Assembly: GCF_030694085.1 (NCBI RefSeq)
Contig: NZ_JAUXZE010000073.1
Coordinates: 149,269-213,268, forward strand
Origin: Tabrizicola sp.
GTDB taxonomy: Bacteria; Pseudomonadota; Alphaproteobacteria; Rhodobacterales; Rhodobacteraceae
DNA length: 64,000 bases
Direction: 5' to 3'
A model generated the notes under the pieces. The model searched no databases. It was given only the letters and a program-made list of their open reading frames with translations, and was not told the DNA's origin. The number at the start of each line of letters is the position of its first letter. The stretch's first letter is position 1. The position numbers and the translations under genes are program-made. Shown here piece after piece: positions 7,206 to 16,465 of the stretch.

Positions 7206-7237
7206 GGACGGGCTGCGGAGAGGGTCTTTGCCCGTCC
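7206..7237 (+). promoter_or_regulatory. Leader hairpin of the S6 operon
   Basis: GGACGGGC (7206-7213) pairs perfectly with GCCCGTCC (7230-7237) around a 16-nt loop containing GCGGAG. It lies in the untranslated leader between the promoter and rpsF. S6:S18 is known to bind structured leaders of its own mRNA in many bacteria, so this is a candidate autoregulatory site; I cannot confirm the binding motif. Confidence 0.45.
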
Positions 7238-7269
7238 TATGAAGCCGCCCCGAAACGAAGGAAGTCTGC

Positions 7270-7713
7270 ATGCCTCTGTATGAGCATGTCTTCATCGCGC
7301 GCCAGGACCTGTCCAACGCGCAAGCCGAAGGCCTTATCGAACACTTCTCGACCGTCCTCGCGGACAACGGCGGCAAAGTCGTTGAGAACGAGTACTGGGG
7401 CGTCAAGACGATGGCCTACAAGATCAACAAGAACCGCAAGGGCCACTATGCCTTCCTGAAGTCGGACGCGCCTGCCGCTGCCGTTCAGGAAATGGAACGC
7501 CTGATGCGGCTCCATGACGACGTGATGCGTGTCCTGACCATCAAGGTCGACAAGCATGTCGAAGGCGTTTCCGTCCAGATGCAGAAGCGCGACGAGCGCG
7601 AAGAGCGTGGCGACCGGGGCGGCTTTGGCGGCGAACGTCGCGAACGCCCCAGCTTCGGTGGTGACCGCGGCGACCGTGGCGACCGCCCGTCGTTCGGCGC
7701 TCCGCGTCGTTGA
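7270..7713 (+). CDS. rpsF: 30S ribosomal protein S6
   Basis: 147 aa. The N-terminal half is a clear S6 fold: [15 protein letters not shown], the [20 protein letters not shown] segment split over residues 36-56, and [14 protein letters not shown]6 binds 16S rRNA with S18 in the platform of the small subunit. The protein is longer than the usual 95-130 residues because of a C-terminal tail rich in Arg, Gly and Asp (repeated GDRGDRG units), as seen in related alphaproteobacteria. GAAGGA precedes the start. It is first in the rpsF-rpsR-rplI operon. Confidence 0.97.
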   Translation: MPLYEHVFIARQDLSNAQAEGLIEHFSTVLADNGGKVVENEYWGVKTMAYKINKNRKGHYAFLKSDAPAAAVQEMERLMRLHDDVMRVLTIKVDKHVEGVSVQMQKRDEREERGDRGGFGGERRERPSFGGDRGDRGDRPSFGAPRR

Positions 7714-7733
7714 TCTGAGAAAGGACACACAAA

Positions 7734-7961
7734 ATGGCGAACAAACCGTTTTTCCGCCGCCGCAAGGTCTGCCCCTTCTCGGGCGACAACGCTCCGGCGA
7801 TCGACTACAAGGACACGCGTCTGCTGCAGCGCTACATCTCCGAGCGCGGCAAGATCGTCCCGTCCCGCATCACCGCAGTCTCGGCGAAGAAGCAGCGTGA
7901 ACTGGCCCAGGCCATCAAGCGCGCCCGCTTCCTGGCCCTGCTGCCCTATGCCGTGAAATAA
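7734..7961 (+). CDS. rpsR: 30S ribosomal protein S18
   Basis: 75 aa, full length for S18. The sequence includes the characteristic basic start [30 protein letters not shown] and the end [16 protein letters not shown]. It partners S6 on the 16S rRNA platform. It lies 20 bp after rpsF and 13 bp before rplI on the same strand. Confidence 0.98.
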   Translation: MANKPFFRRRKVCPFSGDNAPAIDYKDTRLLQRYISERGKIVPSRITAVSAKKQRELAQAIKRARFLALLPYAVK

Positions 7962-7974
7962 GGAGCACCAGACC

Positions 7975-8544
7975 ATGCAAGTGATCCTTCTGGAACGCGT
8001 GGCCAAGCTTGGCCAGATGGGCGAAGTCGTCAACGTCAAGGACGGCTATGCCCGCAACTACCTGCTGCCGCAGGGCAAGGCGCTGCGCGCGAACGACACC
8101 AATGTGAAGTCGTTCGAGGCGAAGAAAGCCCAGCTGGAAGCCACCAACCTGGAAACCCGCAAGGAAGCCGAAGCTGTCGGCGGCAAGCTGGATGGCCAGA
8201 CCTTCGTGGTGATCCGTTCGGCGTCGGACGCCGGGGCGCTCTATGGCTCGGTCACCCCGCGCGATGCCGCTGAAGCCGCGACCGAAGCAGGCTTCACCGT
8301 CCACCGTGGCCAGATCATCCTGGATCGCCCGATCAAGGACCTGGGCCTGCACACTGTCTCGGTGCAGCTGCACCCGGAAGTCACCGTGAAGATCCGCCTG
8401 AACGTTGCCCGTTCGGTGGAAGAAGCGGAACTCCAGGCGTCGGGCAAGTCGATTGCCGAGCTTGCGGCCGAAGCGGAAGCCGAAGCCGAGTTCGAAATCG
8501 CCGAGCTTTTCGACGAAATGGGCGCTGCGGCGAACGACGAATAA
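7975..8544 (+). CDS. rplI: 50S ribosomal protein L9
   Basis: 189 aa. The N-terminal rRNA-binding domain ([35 protein letters not shown]) is followed by the connecting helix and the C-terminal domain ([24 protein letters not shown]). A 40-residue acidic tail ([16 protein letters not shown]) extends beyond the usual 150 residues, as in related species. It is the last gene of the operon; an intrinsic terminator follows. Confidence 0.97.
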   Translation: MQVILLERVAKLGQMGEVVNVKDGYARNYLLPQGKALRANDTNVKSFEAKKAQLEATNLETRKEAEAVGGKLDGQTFVVIRSASDAGALYGSVTPRDAAEAATEAGFTVHRGQIILDRPIKDLGLHTVSVQLHPEVTVKIRLNVARSVEEAELQASGKSIAELAAEAEAEAEFEIAELFDEMGAAANDE

Positions 8545-8567
8545 GTCCTTATCCCGCAAGGGTTCTG

Positions 8568-8604
8568 GAAACCGCGCCTGGGCAACCGGGCGCGGTTTCT
8601 GTTT
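8568..8604 (+). terminator. Rho-independent terminator of the S6-S18-L9 operon
   Basis: GAAACCGCGCC (8568-8578) pairs perfectly with GGCGCGGTTTC (8589-8599) around a 10-nt loop, followed by TGTTT. It begins 23 bases after the rplI stop. The rest of the 270-bp gap before the next gene (8605-8814) shows no gene I can support, only a weak promoter-like TTGACC at 8755. Confidence 0.8.
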
Positions 8605-8814
8605 GGGACCGACGGATCGAAAGTCTGAAACGCGCAGGCCAGAAGCGCCGCATCGGTCCAACGCTGCTGCAATGAGACCGTTGATGCCCTGGCAGTTGGA
8701 GCGCGTCGAAATACCGAAACCTATGCCACAGACCACCGCAAAGCTTGCCGCGCGTTGACCAGCACTTGTCGGAGGCAGAATAGCCAGACGTCCCTGCCTG
8801 GTTAGCGTGGCCCC

Positions 8815-9759
8815 ATGCAGATGACAGCCACCACGCGCGGCATCCTGGCCCTCGTCGTAGGGATTGCGGTTTTCTCCTTGCAGGATGTGATCCTCAAGCG
8901 GCTGTCCAGCGAATATCCCCTGTATCAGGCGATGATCATCCGCAGCCTGACCGCCGTGCCCCTGCTGCTGATCATCGTCCGCTGGCTGGATGGCCGCCTG
9001 ACCACCATCACAACCCACAACTGGGGCTGGATGCTTGCGCGCGGGGTCCTGAACTTTGTCGCTTACACCGCCTATTACCTTGGCCTCGCCGCCCTGCCGA
9101 TGGCGGACACCGTCGCGCTGTTCTTCACGGCCCCCCTATTCATCACGATCGCCGCCGCGCTGGTCTTCAAAGAGCGGATCGGCCCGACCAACCTGCTGGC
9201 GCTGGTCGCCGGGTTTCTGGGAATGCTGATGATCTTCAATCCCAGCGCCAGTCTCTTCGACCCAGCCGCGCTGCTGCCGGTGCTCGGCGCGCTTGGCTAT
9301 GCGCTGACCCAGCTTGCGACCCGTGTGCTGGGCCGGACCGAGACGGCGGGGGCAATGACCTTCTGGGGCAACCTGACATTTCTCGCCAGCGCCCTGGCGC
9401 TTGCCGTCGTCTTCGGCAGCGGAGCCTATGACGGTGCAAGTCACCCTTCGCTTGCTTTCCTGACGCGGGGCTGGCAACCGATGCCGGCCGGCGATCTTCT
9501 GCTTTTCATGGCCTGCGGACTGATCGCTTCAATCGGGCTGTCGCTCTTGACCTATGCCTATCGCGTTGCGCCCTCGTCCTCGGTCGCACCCTTCGAATAC
9601 AGCTTCATCATCTGGGGGGTGCTGTGGGGCTGGCTGTTCTGGGCCCAGCTTCCTGCGGCCCTCGCCTGGGCCGGGATCGCCCTCTTGATCGGGGCCGGGC
9701 TCTTGGTGATCCGGGCCGAGACGCAAAACGAAAAGGCCGCACCCGAAGGCGCGGCCTGA
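8815..9759 (+). CDS. DMT-superfamily (EamA) transporter
   Basis: 314 aa with about ten hydrophobic segments in two EamA halves. The first half has GILALVVGIAVFSLQDVILK and RGVLNFVAYTAYYLGLAALP; the second has YAYRVAPSSSVAPFEYSFI and WGWLFW, typical of the S-adenosylmethionine/RhaT-like drug/metabolite transporters. The substrate is unknown. A second ATG two codons in (8821) is an equal start candidate. The end of the coding region overlaps a hairpin that serves as terminator for the convergent trigger factor gene. Confidence 0.85.
   Translation: MQMTATTRGILALVVGIAVFSLQDVILKRLSSEYPLYQAMIIRSLTAVPLLLIIVRWLDGRLTTITTHNWGWMLARGVLNFVAYTAYYLGLAALPMADTVALFFTAPLFITIAAALVFKERIGPTNLLALVAGFLGMLMIFNPSASLFDPAALLPVLGALGYALTQLATRVLGRTETAGAMTFWGNLTFLASALALAVVFGSGAYDGASHPSLAFLTRGWQPMPAGDLLLFMACGLIASIGLSLLTYAYRVAPSSSVAPFEYSFIIWGVLWGWLFWAQLPAALAWAGIALLIGAGLLVIRAETQNEKAAPEGAA
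9734..9757 (-). terminator. Rho-independent terminator of tig (inside the end of the convergent EamA gene)
   Basis: Read on the minus strand, AGGCCGC pairs with GCGGCCT around a 10-nt loop and is followed by TTTTCGTTTT. The position is 30-53 bases past the tig stop at 9787. The hairpin lies within the last codons of the convergent transporter gene, so the two 3' ends share sequence. Confidence 0.75.
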
Positions 9760-9786
9760 TCTTCCCTGTCGGACCTGGAGGTCCGC

Positions 9787-11121
9787 TTACATTTCGTCCA
9801 GCGCCTCGACGGCTTTCTGAAGTTTCTCTTTCGAGATTTCCTTGTCGCTCACCTTGGCAAGGCTCACCAGGTGATCGACGACCTTGTCCTCGAACAACGG
9901 CGCGCGCAGCTGCTGCTGCATCTGCTGGTTCTTCTGCACGAATTCGAAGAACTGGCGCTCCTGACCCGGATACTGGCGGGCGGCAGCCAGCACGGCCTGG
10001 GTCATCTCGGCATCGGTCACGGTGACCTCGGCCTTGCGACCGATCTCGGCCAGAAGAAGGCCCAGACGCACGCGACGCTCGGCCAGCTTCTTGTGCTCAT
10101 CCGTGGTCTCGATGGTGCCGTGGTTGTGGCCGTGCTCTTCGGGGTGCTCTTCGTGCCACAGCTGGTGCGCGATCTGGTTGGCTTCCGCCTCGACCAGGTT
10201 CGCGGGCAGGTCGAACTTGACCATCCCGTCCAGCTGATCCAGGAGCGAGCGCTTCAGCACCGCGCGGGCCGCGCCCTTGTATTCGGCTTCCAGACGCTCG
10301 GCGATCTGGGCCTTGAGGGCAGCCAGGTCGTCCGCGCCGAACTTCTTGGCCAGCTCATCGTCGATTTCGGCCGGTTTCGGCTCTTTCACCGATTTCACGG
10401 TGCAGGCAAAAACCGCAGCTTTGCCGGCGAGGTGCGCCGCGCCGTAGTTTTCCGGGAACGAGACGTTCACCGACACTTCGTCACCAACCTTGGCACCGAC
10501 CAGCTGGTCCTCGAAGCCGGGGATGAAAGACTTCGAGCCCAGCACAAGCGGGTAATCCTCGGCCGAGCCGCCCTCGAACAGCTCACCGTCGACCGAGCCC
10601 TTGAAGTCGATCACGATCTGGTCGCCGTCCTTGGCCTTGGCGCCCTTCTTGCGGTCGTCGAAGGATTGGGCCGAACCTGCCAGGTTCGTCAGCGCTTCCT
10701 CGATGGCCTTGTCGTCGGCCTTCACGATCAGGCGGTCCAGCTTCAGCTTGCCTGCATCGACCTCGGGGATCGGGGGCAGCGCGTCATAGGTCATCTCGAC
10801 CACGACATCCTGGCCTTCTTTCCAGGTCTCTCCGCCGACCATCTTCACTTCGGGCTGCAGCGCGGGGCGGTCACCGGACTTGTCGAAATGGTCCTTCATC
10901 GCGCTGTCGATGGCTTCCTGCATCGCGTCGCCCATGATCCGGGTGCCGAACTGCTTTTTCAGGATCGCCAGCGGGACCTTGCCCTTGCGGAAGCCCTTGA
11001 TCTCGACCTCGGGCTGCGCTTCCAGAAGCTTTTCCTGGACCTTCGCGTCGAGTTCGGCTGCCGTCACCGTGATGGTGTAGCCGCGCTTGAGGCCTTCGTT
11101 CAGGGTCTCGGTGACCTGCAT
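9787..11121 (-). CDS. tig: Trigger factor, ribosome-associated chaperone and peptidyl-prolyl isomerase
   Basis: 444 aa from ATG 11121, chosen by the family N-terminus [15 protein letters not shown] and an upstream AGGAAGGA. The ribosome-docking signature GFRKGKVP is at residues 43-50. The central FKBP-type domain is visible ([27 protein letters not shown]), followed by the helical C-terminal chaperone arms. A longer open frame extends to 11937 without ribosome-binding site or homology and crosses the tRNA-Leu gene, so it is not used. It lies 148 bp downstream of tRNA-Leu on the same strand. Confidence 0.97.
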   Translation of the reverse strand: MQVTETLNEGLKRGYTITVTAAELDAKVQEKLLEAQPEVEIKGFRKGKVPLAILKKQFGTRIMGDAMQEAIDSAMKDHFDKSGDRPALQPEVKMVGGETWKEGQDVVVEMTYDALPPIPEVDAGKLKLDRLIVKADDKAIEEALTNLAGSAQSFDDRKKGAKAKDGDQIVIDFKGSVDGELFEGGSAEDYPLVLGSKSFIPGFEDQLVGAKVGDEVSVNVSFPENYGAAHLAGKAAVFACTVKSVKEPKPAEIDDELAKKFGADDLAALKAQIAERLEAEYKGAARAVLKRSLLDQLDGMVKFDLPANLVEAEANQIAHQLWHEEHPEEHGHNHGTIETTDEHKKLAERRVRLGLLLAEIGRKAEVTVTDAEMTQAVLAAARQYPGQERQFFEFVQKNQQMQQQLRAPLFEDKVVDHLVSLAKVSDKEISKEKLQKAVEALDEM

Positions 11122-11269
11122 GGGGGGACGTCCTTCCTGGTTCATTCGGGCGCGGATGCGCAATACTCCGCGGGCACAGAGCGGAACCCTGCGCGCGTTG
11201 GCGGGCCTGATAGCAAAGCTTTCCGTCCGATGTAAGGGGGAATCGCCAGCCGGACGCACGGGGTGGGGC

Positions 11270-11354
11270 TGGTGCGGGTGAAGGGACTTGAACCCCCATG
11301 CCTTGCGGCGCCGGAACCTAAATCCGGTGCGTCTGCCAGTTCCGCCACACCCGC
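11270..11354 (-). tRNA. tRNA-Leu (anticodon TAG)
   Basis: On the minus strand the molecule begins GCGGGTG and ends CACCCGC-A-CCA, giving a perfect 7-bp acceptor stem and an encoded CCA. The anticodon stem CCGGA/TCCGG encloses the loop TTTAGGT, with anticodon TAG reading CUA/CUG-type leucine codons. The long variable arm (GCCGCAAGGC-type hairpin) and the GGTTCAAGTCC T-arm are typical of class II tRNA-Leu. Length is 85 nt. Confidence 0.95.
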
Positions 11355-11536
11355 CGACCAGCCCTGGCCTTCTAGCAAAGCATCGCCGGGGGCGCGAGGG
11401 GGCAAATGCGCTGCCCCATTTGCGACACAGCCGCCGATTTGCGGCCACATCTGCCCCGAAATCACCGAACTGGCATCGAATACCCAACACAAACCCGGAC
11501 CAGAACTGATGCAGGGACAGTAGAAGGAACGTGGGA

Positions 11537-12019
11537 ATGGACTCCGAAGCTCCGTTTTCCAGATCGGCCGGCGGCGCGGGAAGTGACCCGCAGCCCGGAA
11601 TGATCGCCGGCACAATGGTGCGGACGCTCGATGGGGTCCTGCCCGTCGAATACCTGACCCCGGGCGACCGGATCGTGACGCGCAGCGGCGCGCGGCGGCT
11701 GACTTCGGTGTCGGTCCAGGCGCGCAAGGTTGTCGATCTGGTGCGCATCCGCGCTTCGACCATCGGCCATGACCGGCCCGAGCAGGACCTGCTGGTGTCC
11801 ACCGGCCAGCCGATCCTGATCCGCGACTGGCGGGCCAAGGCGATCTTCGGCGTGCCGGTGGCTGCAATTCCGGCATCGCGCCTGGCGGATGGCGAATTCG
11901 TCTGCCTTGAAACCCATGCCCAGGTCCGGCTGTTCACCCTGCGCTTTGACGAGGATGAGGTGATCTATGCCGAAGGGCTGGAGCTGGCCTGCCCGGCCTT
12001 CCTGCCCGAACTGGCCTGA
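11537..12019 (+). CDS. Hint-domain (Hedgehog/intein-like) protein
   Basis: 160 aa. A Hint fold is suggested by [29 protein letters not shown], the [14 protein letters not shown] segment (position of the usual HRVL/HP block) and [13 protein letters not shown] at the end. Such stand-alone Hint proteins are abundant in Rhodobacteraceae, often as tails of secreted Ca-binding proteins. The first residue of the domain is Gly/Thr rather than the Cys needed for splicing, and the final Asn is absent, so autoprocessing is unlikely. ATG 11537 is preferred over GTG 11531 because AGAAGGA lies about 8 bases upstream. Confidence 0.7.
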   Translation: MDSEAPFSRSAGGAGSDPQPGMIAGTMVRTLDGVLPVEYLTPGDRIVTRSGARRLTSVSVQARKVVDLVRIRASTIGHDRPEQDLLVSTGQPILIRDWRAKAIFGVPVAAIPASRLADGEFVCLETHAQVRLFTLRFDEDEVIYAEGLELACPAFLPELA

Positions 12020-12045
12020 CCCCGAAACTCCCCTAACCACGAACT

Positions 12046-12077
12046 CGCCTGACCCTGCCCTCGCCTGACCCCGCCCT
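12046..12077. repeat. Two imperfect 16-bp tandem units
   Basis: CGCCTGACCCTGCCCT (12046-12061) is followed immediately by CGCCTGACCCCGCCCT (12062-12077), with a third partial unit (AACCTGAC) after it. The surrounding 12020-12193 gap between the Hint and GMC genes has several related CCTGACC/CCTAACC words and no other feature I can support. Confidence 0.5.
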
Positions 12078-12193
12078 AACCTGACGCAGCGTCGCACTAG
12101 GCCTGCAGCGCCAAATCGCTACTATCGCGGCATGACGCGCGCCCTTACGGACCTCTGTCCCTGTCCAGCCTCGACGCCCGTCCGGCGCCCGGG

Positions 12194-13786
12194 ATGAGCT
12201 TTGACTACATCATCGTCGGGGCAGGCTCGGCAGGTTGCGTCCTTGCCAATCGCCTCAGCGCCAACCCCGCGACCCGGGTCTGCCTGATCGAAGCCGGTCC
12301 CGCCGACCGCAATCCGATGATCCACATGCCCTTCGGCCTGGCCGCGTTGGCCCATATGCGATGGTTGAACTGGGGGCACGAGACCGACGCCGAAGCGCAG
12401 CTGCACCACCGCCGCCTGTTCTGGCCGCGCGGACGGGTTCTGGGTGGGTCCAGCTCGATCAACGCGATGATCTACATGCGCGGGCATCCGCAGGATTATC
12501 GCGACTGGGCCAGACTTGCAGGGCCCGATTGGGACTGGCCGCGCGTCCGGGCGATCTTCAAGGACCATGAGGACAACCTGGCTCTTCGGGACGACCACCA
12601 CGGCCAGCATGGCCCGTTGACTGTCAGTGACCTCGCCCAGCCCAACCCGCTGTCCCGCGCCTTCGTCCGGGCGGGCGTCGAATCCCGGCTGGCCGAAAAC
12701 CCCGACTTCAACGGCACCTCGCAAGAGGGCGTCGGCCTTTATCAGGTCACCCAGCGCGGTGGTCGCCGCTTATCCTCGGCGCAGGCCTTCCTTGTTCCGG
12801 TCCTGGACCGGCCGAACCTGACCCTGATCACCAAGGCGCAAGTCCACCGCGTCGCGTTCGAAGGCCGCCGCGCCACCGGCGTCCAGCTTCGCGACCAGAC
12901 CCTGCCCCTGGCCCAGGGCGGCGAAGTGATCCTGAGCGGCGGAGCGATCAACTCGCCGCAGCTACTCATGCTGTCGGGCATCGGTCCCGGGGCGCATCTG
13001 CAGGCGATGGACATCCCGGTTCTGCACGACGCGCCCGAAGTCGGGGCGAATCTGGCCGACCACCTGGACATCACTGTCCAGGCCGCGCTGAAGGGCCGCG
13101 AGGCGATCGGCATTGCGCCCGGCTTCCTGCCCCGCGCCCTCCGCGCGACCTGGGCCTACCTGCTCCGCGGTCAGGGAGAGTTCACCTCGAACGTCGCCGA
13201 GGCCGGGGGCTTTGCCCGCTCGGACCCCAGCAGGGAACGGCCCAACCTGCAGTTCCACTTCATCCCGGCCTACCTTCATGACCACGGTCGCCGCCTTTCC
13301 CTGGGCTACGGGCTGACGCTGCATGTCTGCGATCTTCTGCCGAAAAGCCGGGGACGGATCAGCCTTGCTACGCCCGACCCGATGGCCCACCCCCGGATAA
13401 ACGCCAACTACCTTGCCGACCCCGAGGACCTTCCCACCCTTCTCGCCGGCTTGAAACTCGCCCGCCGCATCCTGAACGCCCCGGCCCTTGCCTGCTACGT
13501 CGCAACGGAAACCCTTCCGGGCGCAAGGCTCGTCAGCGACGCCGACCTCAAGGCCGACATCCGCACCCGGGCCGAGACGATCTACCATCCGGTCGGCACG
13601 TGCCGGATGGGCCTTGACGCAGGCTCGGTCACCGATCCCGAAGGCCGGGTGCGGGGCACCGAGGGGTTGCGGGTGGTGGATGCCTCGCTCATGCCGCAGA
13701 TCATCGCGGGCAATACCAATGCACCGACGATGATGATTGCCGAGACCATCGCCCGGCGCATCCTGCGGCAAACGCCTGCAACCTGA
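12194..13786 (+). CDS. GMC-family FAD-dependent alcohol/choline-type dehydrogenase
   Basis: 530 aa. The N-terminal FAD site is YIIVGAGSAGCVLANRL followed by a Glu-containing IEAG; GMC signature 1 is GRVLGGSSSINAMIYMRG and signature 2 GGAINSPQLLMLSGIGP. Catalytic residues near the C-terminus are in IYHPVGTCRMG (His) and IAGNTNAPTMM (Asn). GMC members oxidise alcohols such as choline, glucose or polyethylene glycol; the substrate cannot be fixed here. The gene ends directly in front of a Pho-box array belonging to the next operon (TGA 13784-13786, first box at 13787). Confidence 0.9.
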   Translation: MSFDYIIVGAGSAGCVLANRLSANPATRVCLIEAGPADRNPMIHMPFGLAALAHMRWLNWGHETDAEAQLHHRRLFWPRGRVLGGSSSINAMIYMRGHPQDYRDWARLAGPDWDWPRVRAIFKDHEDNLALRDDHHGQHGPLTVSDLAQPNPLSRAFVRAGVESRLAENPDFNGTSQEGVGLYQVTQRGGRRLSSAQAFLVPVLDRPNLTLITKAQVHRVAFEGRRATGVQLRDQTLPLAQGGEVILSGGAINSPQLLMLSGIGPGAHLQAMDIPVLHDAPEVGANLADHLDITVQAALKGREAIGIAPGFLPRALRATWAYLLRGQGEFTSNVAEAGGFARSDPSRERPNLQFHFIPAYLHDHGRRLSLGYGLTLHVCDLLPKSRGRISLATPDPMAHPRINANYLADPEDLPTLLAGLKLARRILNAPALACYVATETLPGARLVSDADLKADIRTRAETIYHPVGTCRMGLDAGSVTDPEGRVRGTEGLRVVDASLMPQIIAGNTNAPTMMIAETIARRILRQTPAT

Positions 13787-13826
13787 CTGTCATACAGCTT
13801 TTACAATTCTGCAATCTAAGCGTCAC
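13787..13826 (+). promoter_or_regulatory. Pho-box array (four PhoB half-sites)
   Basis: Four 7-mers sit exactly 11 bp apart: CTGTCAT (13787), CTTTTAC (13798), CTGCAAT (13809) and GCGTCAC (13820). The first matches the PhoB half-site consensus perfectly and the others partly. Direct repeats of 11-bp period are how PhoB binds, and the array lies 71 bp upstream of pstS, so phosphate-starvation induction is well supported. A TAGAG at 13836-13840 may be part of the -10. Confidence 0.8.
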
Positions 13827-13896
13827 GCGACGGGACTAGAGCCGGGACAGGCCGACAGGGCCACACAAGATGCTGCACGAAATCAGGAGTGCCTCG

Positions 13897-14946
13897 ATGA
13901 AATCCTTCCACCTCACCGTTTCGGTGCTGGCCTTCGCCGCCGCGATGCCCGCCGCTGCCCGCGACCAGATCCAGGTCACCGGCTCGTCCACCGTGCTGCC
14001 CTACGCCACCATCGTCGCCGAGGCCTTCGGCGAAAACTTCGACTTCCCGACCCCGGTCGTGGAAGGCGGTGGTTCGGGTGCAGGCCGCAAGAAGCTTTGC
14101 GAAGGCGTCGGTGAAAACACCGTCGACATCGCCAACTCGTCCAGCCGGATCTCGCAGTCGGATATCGACCTGTGCGCTGCGAACGGCGTGGCCGAAGTCA
14201 TGGAAGTCCGCTTTGGCTATGACGGGATCGTCTTCGCTTCGGCCGTCGATGGCCCGGAATTCGCCCTGACCCCGGCAGACGTCTACAATGCCGTGGCTGA
14301 AACCGTGCTGAAGGATGGCGCTCTGGTCGCCAACCCGAATGGCACCTGGTCTGCGGTCAACGCGGCTCTGCCTGACCAGAACATCCTGGTCCTCGTGCCG
14401 GGCACCAAGCACGGCACCCGCGAAGTGTTCGACACCAAGGTGATCATCGCCGGTTGCAAGGAAACCGGCGCGCATGATCTGTTCGTGGCGGCTGCCGAAG
14501 GTGCGGATGACAAGGAAAAGGCCGCAAACGCGGACAAGGCCTGCATGGAACTGCGCACCGACGGAAAGTCGATCGACATCGACGGCGACTATACCGAGAC
14601 GCTTGCCCGCCTGGATGCCGACAAGAACGCCGTGGGCGTGTTCGGTCTGTCGTTCTACCAGAACAACACCGACAAGCTGAAAGTTGCGACCATGTCGGGT
14701 ATCGTTCCCTCGACCGAGAGCATCTCTTCGGGTGAATACCCGGTGTCGCGCCCGCTCTACTTCTACGTCAAGAAGGCGCATATCGGCGTGATCCCCGGCC
14801 TGAAGGAATACATCGAGTTCTTCGTGTCCGACGACATGGCCGGCCCGGACGGCCCGCTGGCGGAATACGGCCTCGTGTCCGACCCCGAACTGGCCGCGAC
14901 GCAAGAGATGGTCGCCTCGGAAACCCCGATGGCTCCGCTGCAGTGA
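13897..14946 (+). CDS. pstS: Phosphate-binding periplasmic protein of the Pst ABC transporter
   Basis: 349 aa from ATG 13897, which has CAGGAG upstream and starts a clear signal peptide (MKSFHLTVSVLAFAAAMPAAA). The mature part begins with the phosphate-binding motif QVTGSSTVLPYA and later VEGGGSGAGRKKLCEG and ANSSSRIS. An upstream ATG at 13870 would only lengthen the signal peptide. It is the first gene of the Pho-box-driven operon; a stable hairpin separates it from pstC. Confidence 0.95.
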   Translation: MKSFHLTVSVLAFAAAMPAAARDQIQVTGSSTVLPYATIVAEAFGENFDFPTPVVEGGGSGAGRKKLCEGVGENTVDIANSSSRISQSDIDLCAANGVAEVMEVRFGYDGIVFASAVDGPEFALTPADVYNAVAETVLKDGALVANPNGTWSAVNAALPDQNILVLVPGTKHGTREVFDTKVIIAGCKETGAHDLFVAAAEGADDKEKAANADKACMELRTDGKSIDIDGDYTETLARLDADKNAVGVFGLSFYQNNTDKLKVATMSGIVPSTESISSGEYPVSRPLYFYVKKAHIGVIPGLKEYIEFFVSDDMAGPDGPLAEYGLVSDPELAATQEMVASETPMAPLQ

Positions 14947-14955
14947 TCTGACAAC

Positions 14956-14979
14956 GGGCGGGATCTTCGGGTCCCGCCC
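14956..14979 (+). promoter_or_regulatory. Intercistronic hairpin between pstS and pstC
   Basis: GGGCGGGA (14956-14963) pairs perfectly with TCCCGCCC (14972-14979) around an 8-nt loop. Stem-loops after a binding-protein gene commonly stabilise its message or attenuate read-through, so that the soluble component is made in excess over the permease; that role is inferred from position. Confidence 0.65.
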
Positions 14980-15004
14980 CTCCCTTTCGAACCCGGAAGC
15001 CCGC

Positions 15005-16465
15005 ATGTCCGTCCTGATGATTCTTGCCGCCGTAGCTGTCCTTGCTATCGCCGCTTTCTTCCTGGCACGGCAGCGCTCGCTTGCCTCGACCCAGGGCAAC
15101 CCCCGGCTTCTGCACTCGCTGCCCGGCTACTACGGCTGGTACGGCGCGATCTCGGTCCTTGTCCCGGCCCTTGCGGCGCTGATCCTCTGGCTGATCGTGC
15201 AGCCGATGGTGATCGAGGCCCGCATCTCTGCTACACTTCCCGCCGAGTTTGTCACCGACGCCACCAAGGCCCAGCTGACAATGGCCGACGTTCGCCGTGT
15301 CGCGGGCGGCCTTGATACGGCCATCGCCAGCGGCGCAATCAGCGAAACCGACGTCCAGGCCCTTGCAACCGGATCGACCGACATCCGCGCCCTTCTGGCC
15401 GGGTCCGGCGTGGCGCTGGCCTCCGAGGTGTCACCCGCCGTCCTGATCGCCGCGCAGGATTACCGCACGCAGTCGCACTGGGGGGCCGCGGGCCGCACGG
15501 CGCTGATCCTGGTGCTGTCGGTCCTTGGCCTGTTCTGGGGCGTCAAGCGCGCAGAGCCCGACTTCCGCGCCCGCAACCAGGTCGAGCGTGTGATCCTCGC
15601 CCTTCTCATCGCCGCCTCGTCGATTGCGATCCTGACGACAGTGGGCATTGTCTGGTCAATGGTGTCGGAAACCTTCGACTTCTTCAGCAAATACCCGTTC
15701 CAGGACTTCTTCTTCAGCCTGAAATGGTCGCCGAACTTCCGCGGTGGATCCGACCTAGGGATCATCCCGCTGATCTGGGGCACGCTTTACATCACCCTGA
15801 TTTCCATGCTGGTCGCGGTCCCGATCGGTCTCTTCGCTGCGATCTATCTGGCGGAATATGCCTCCAGGCCGGTGCGCAACTGGGTCAAACCGCTGATCGA
15901 AATCATCGCCGGTATCCCCACGGTCGTCTTCGGCATCTTCGCTCTTGTCACCGTAGGCCCTGCCCTCCGCGACTGGTTCGCCCAGCCGCTGGGCCTTGGC
16001 AACTCGGGATCCTCGGTCATGACCGCCGGTATCGTCATCGGCATCCTGAACATTCCCTTCATCTCTTCGCTGTCGGACGACATCATCAACTCGGTCCCGC
16101 AATCGCTGCGAGACGGCAGCCTGGGCCTGGGGGCCACCAAGTCCGAGACGGTGCGCCAGGTGATCCTGCCCGCAGCACTGCCCGGCATCGTCGGTGCGAT
16201 CCTGATGGCCGCCTCCCGCGCCATCGGCGAGACGATGATCGTCGTGATGGGCGCAGGTGCCGCCGCCAAGCTGTCGCTCAATCCTTTCGAGGCGATGACA
16301 ACGATGACCGTCAAGATCGTCGGCCAGCTGACGGGCGACACCGACTTTGCCGCCCCGGAAACGCTTGTCGCCTTCGCGCTTGGCATGACGCTTTTCGTCA
16401 TCACCCTTGGCCTGAACATCTTTGCCCTCTGGATCGTGCGGAAATACCGGGAGCAGTACGAATGA
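15005..16465 (+). CDS. pstC: Phosphate ABC transporter permease PstC
   Basis: 486 aa, the long alphaproteobacterial form with two extra N-terminal membrane helices and a periplasmic domain (residues about 75-150) before the permease core. The core carries the binding-protein-dependent permease loop DGSLGLGATKSETVRQVILP, the EAA-type contact for the ATPase, and ends in a final membrane helix. It pairs with PstA, whose ATG overlaps its stop (ATGA), indicating translational coupling. Confidence 0.95.
   Translation: MSVLMILAAVAVLAIAAFFLARQRSLASTQGNPRLLHSLPGYYGWYGAISVLVPALAALILWLIVQPMVIEARISATLPAEFVTDATKAQLTMADVRRVAGGLDTAIASGAISETDVQALATGSTDIRALLAGSGVALASEVSPAVLIAAQDYRTQSHWGAAGRTALILVLSVLGLFWGVKRAEPDFRARNQVERVILALLIAASSIAILTTVGIVWSMVSETFDFFSKYPFQDFFFSLKWSPNFRGGSDLGIIPLIWGTLYITLISMLVAVPIGLFAAIYLAEYASRPVRNWVKPLIEIIAGIPTVVFGIFALVTVGPALRDWFAQPLGLGNSGSSVMTAGIVIGILNIPFISSLSDDIINSVPQSLRDGSLGLGATKSETVRQVILPAALPGIVGAILMAASRAIGETMIVVMGAGAAAKLSLNPFEAMTTMTVKIVGQLTGDTDFAAPETLVAFALGMTLFVITLGLNIFALWIVRKYREQYE

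Noticed and set aside
8605..8814. Small gene or pseudogene between rplI and the EamA transporter
   Set aside because: No frame has both a ribosome-binding site and coding-like composition.
11122..11937. Open frame extending trigger factor upstream to 716 residues
   Set aside because: The extension crosses the tRNA-Leu gene, has no ribosome-binding site and no similarity to trigger factor. The family start is at 11121.
11537..12019. Intein or self-splicing element
   Set aside because: The Hint-like protein lacks the N-terminal Cys and C-terminal Asn needed for splicing and has no exteins.
12046..12077. CRISPR or longer satellite array
   Set aside because: There are only two adjacent 16-bp units and a partial third, with no spacers.
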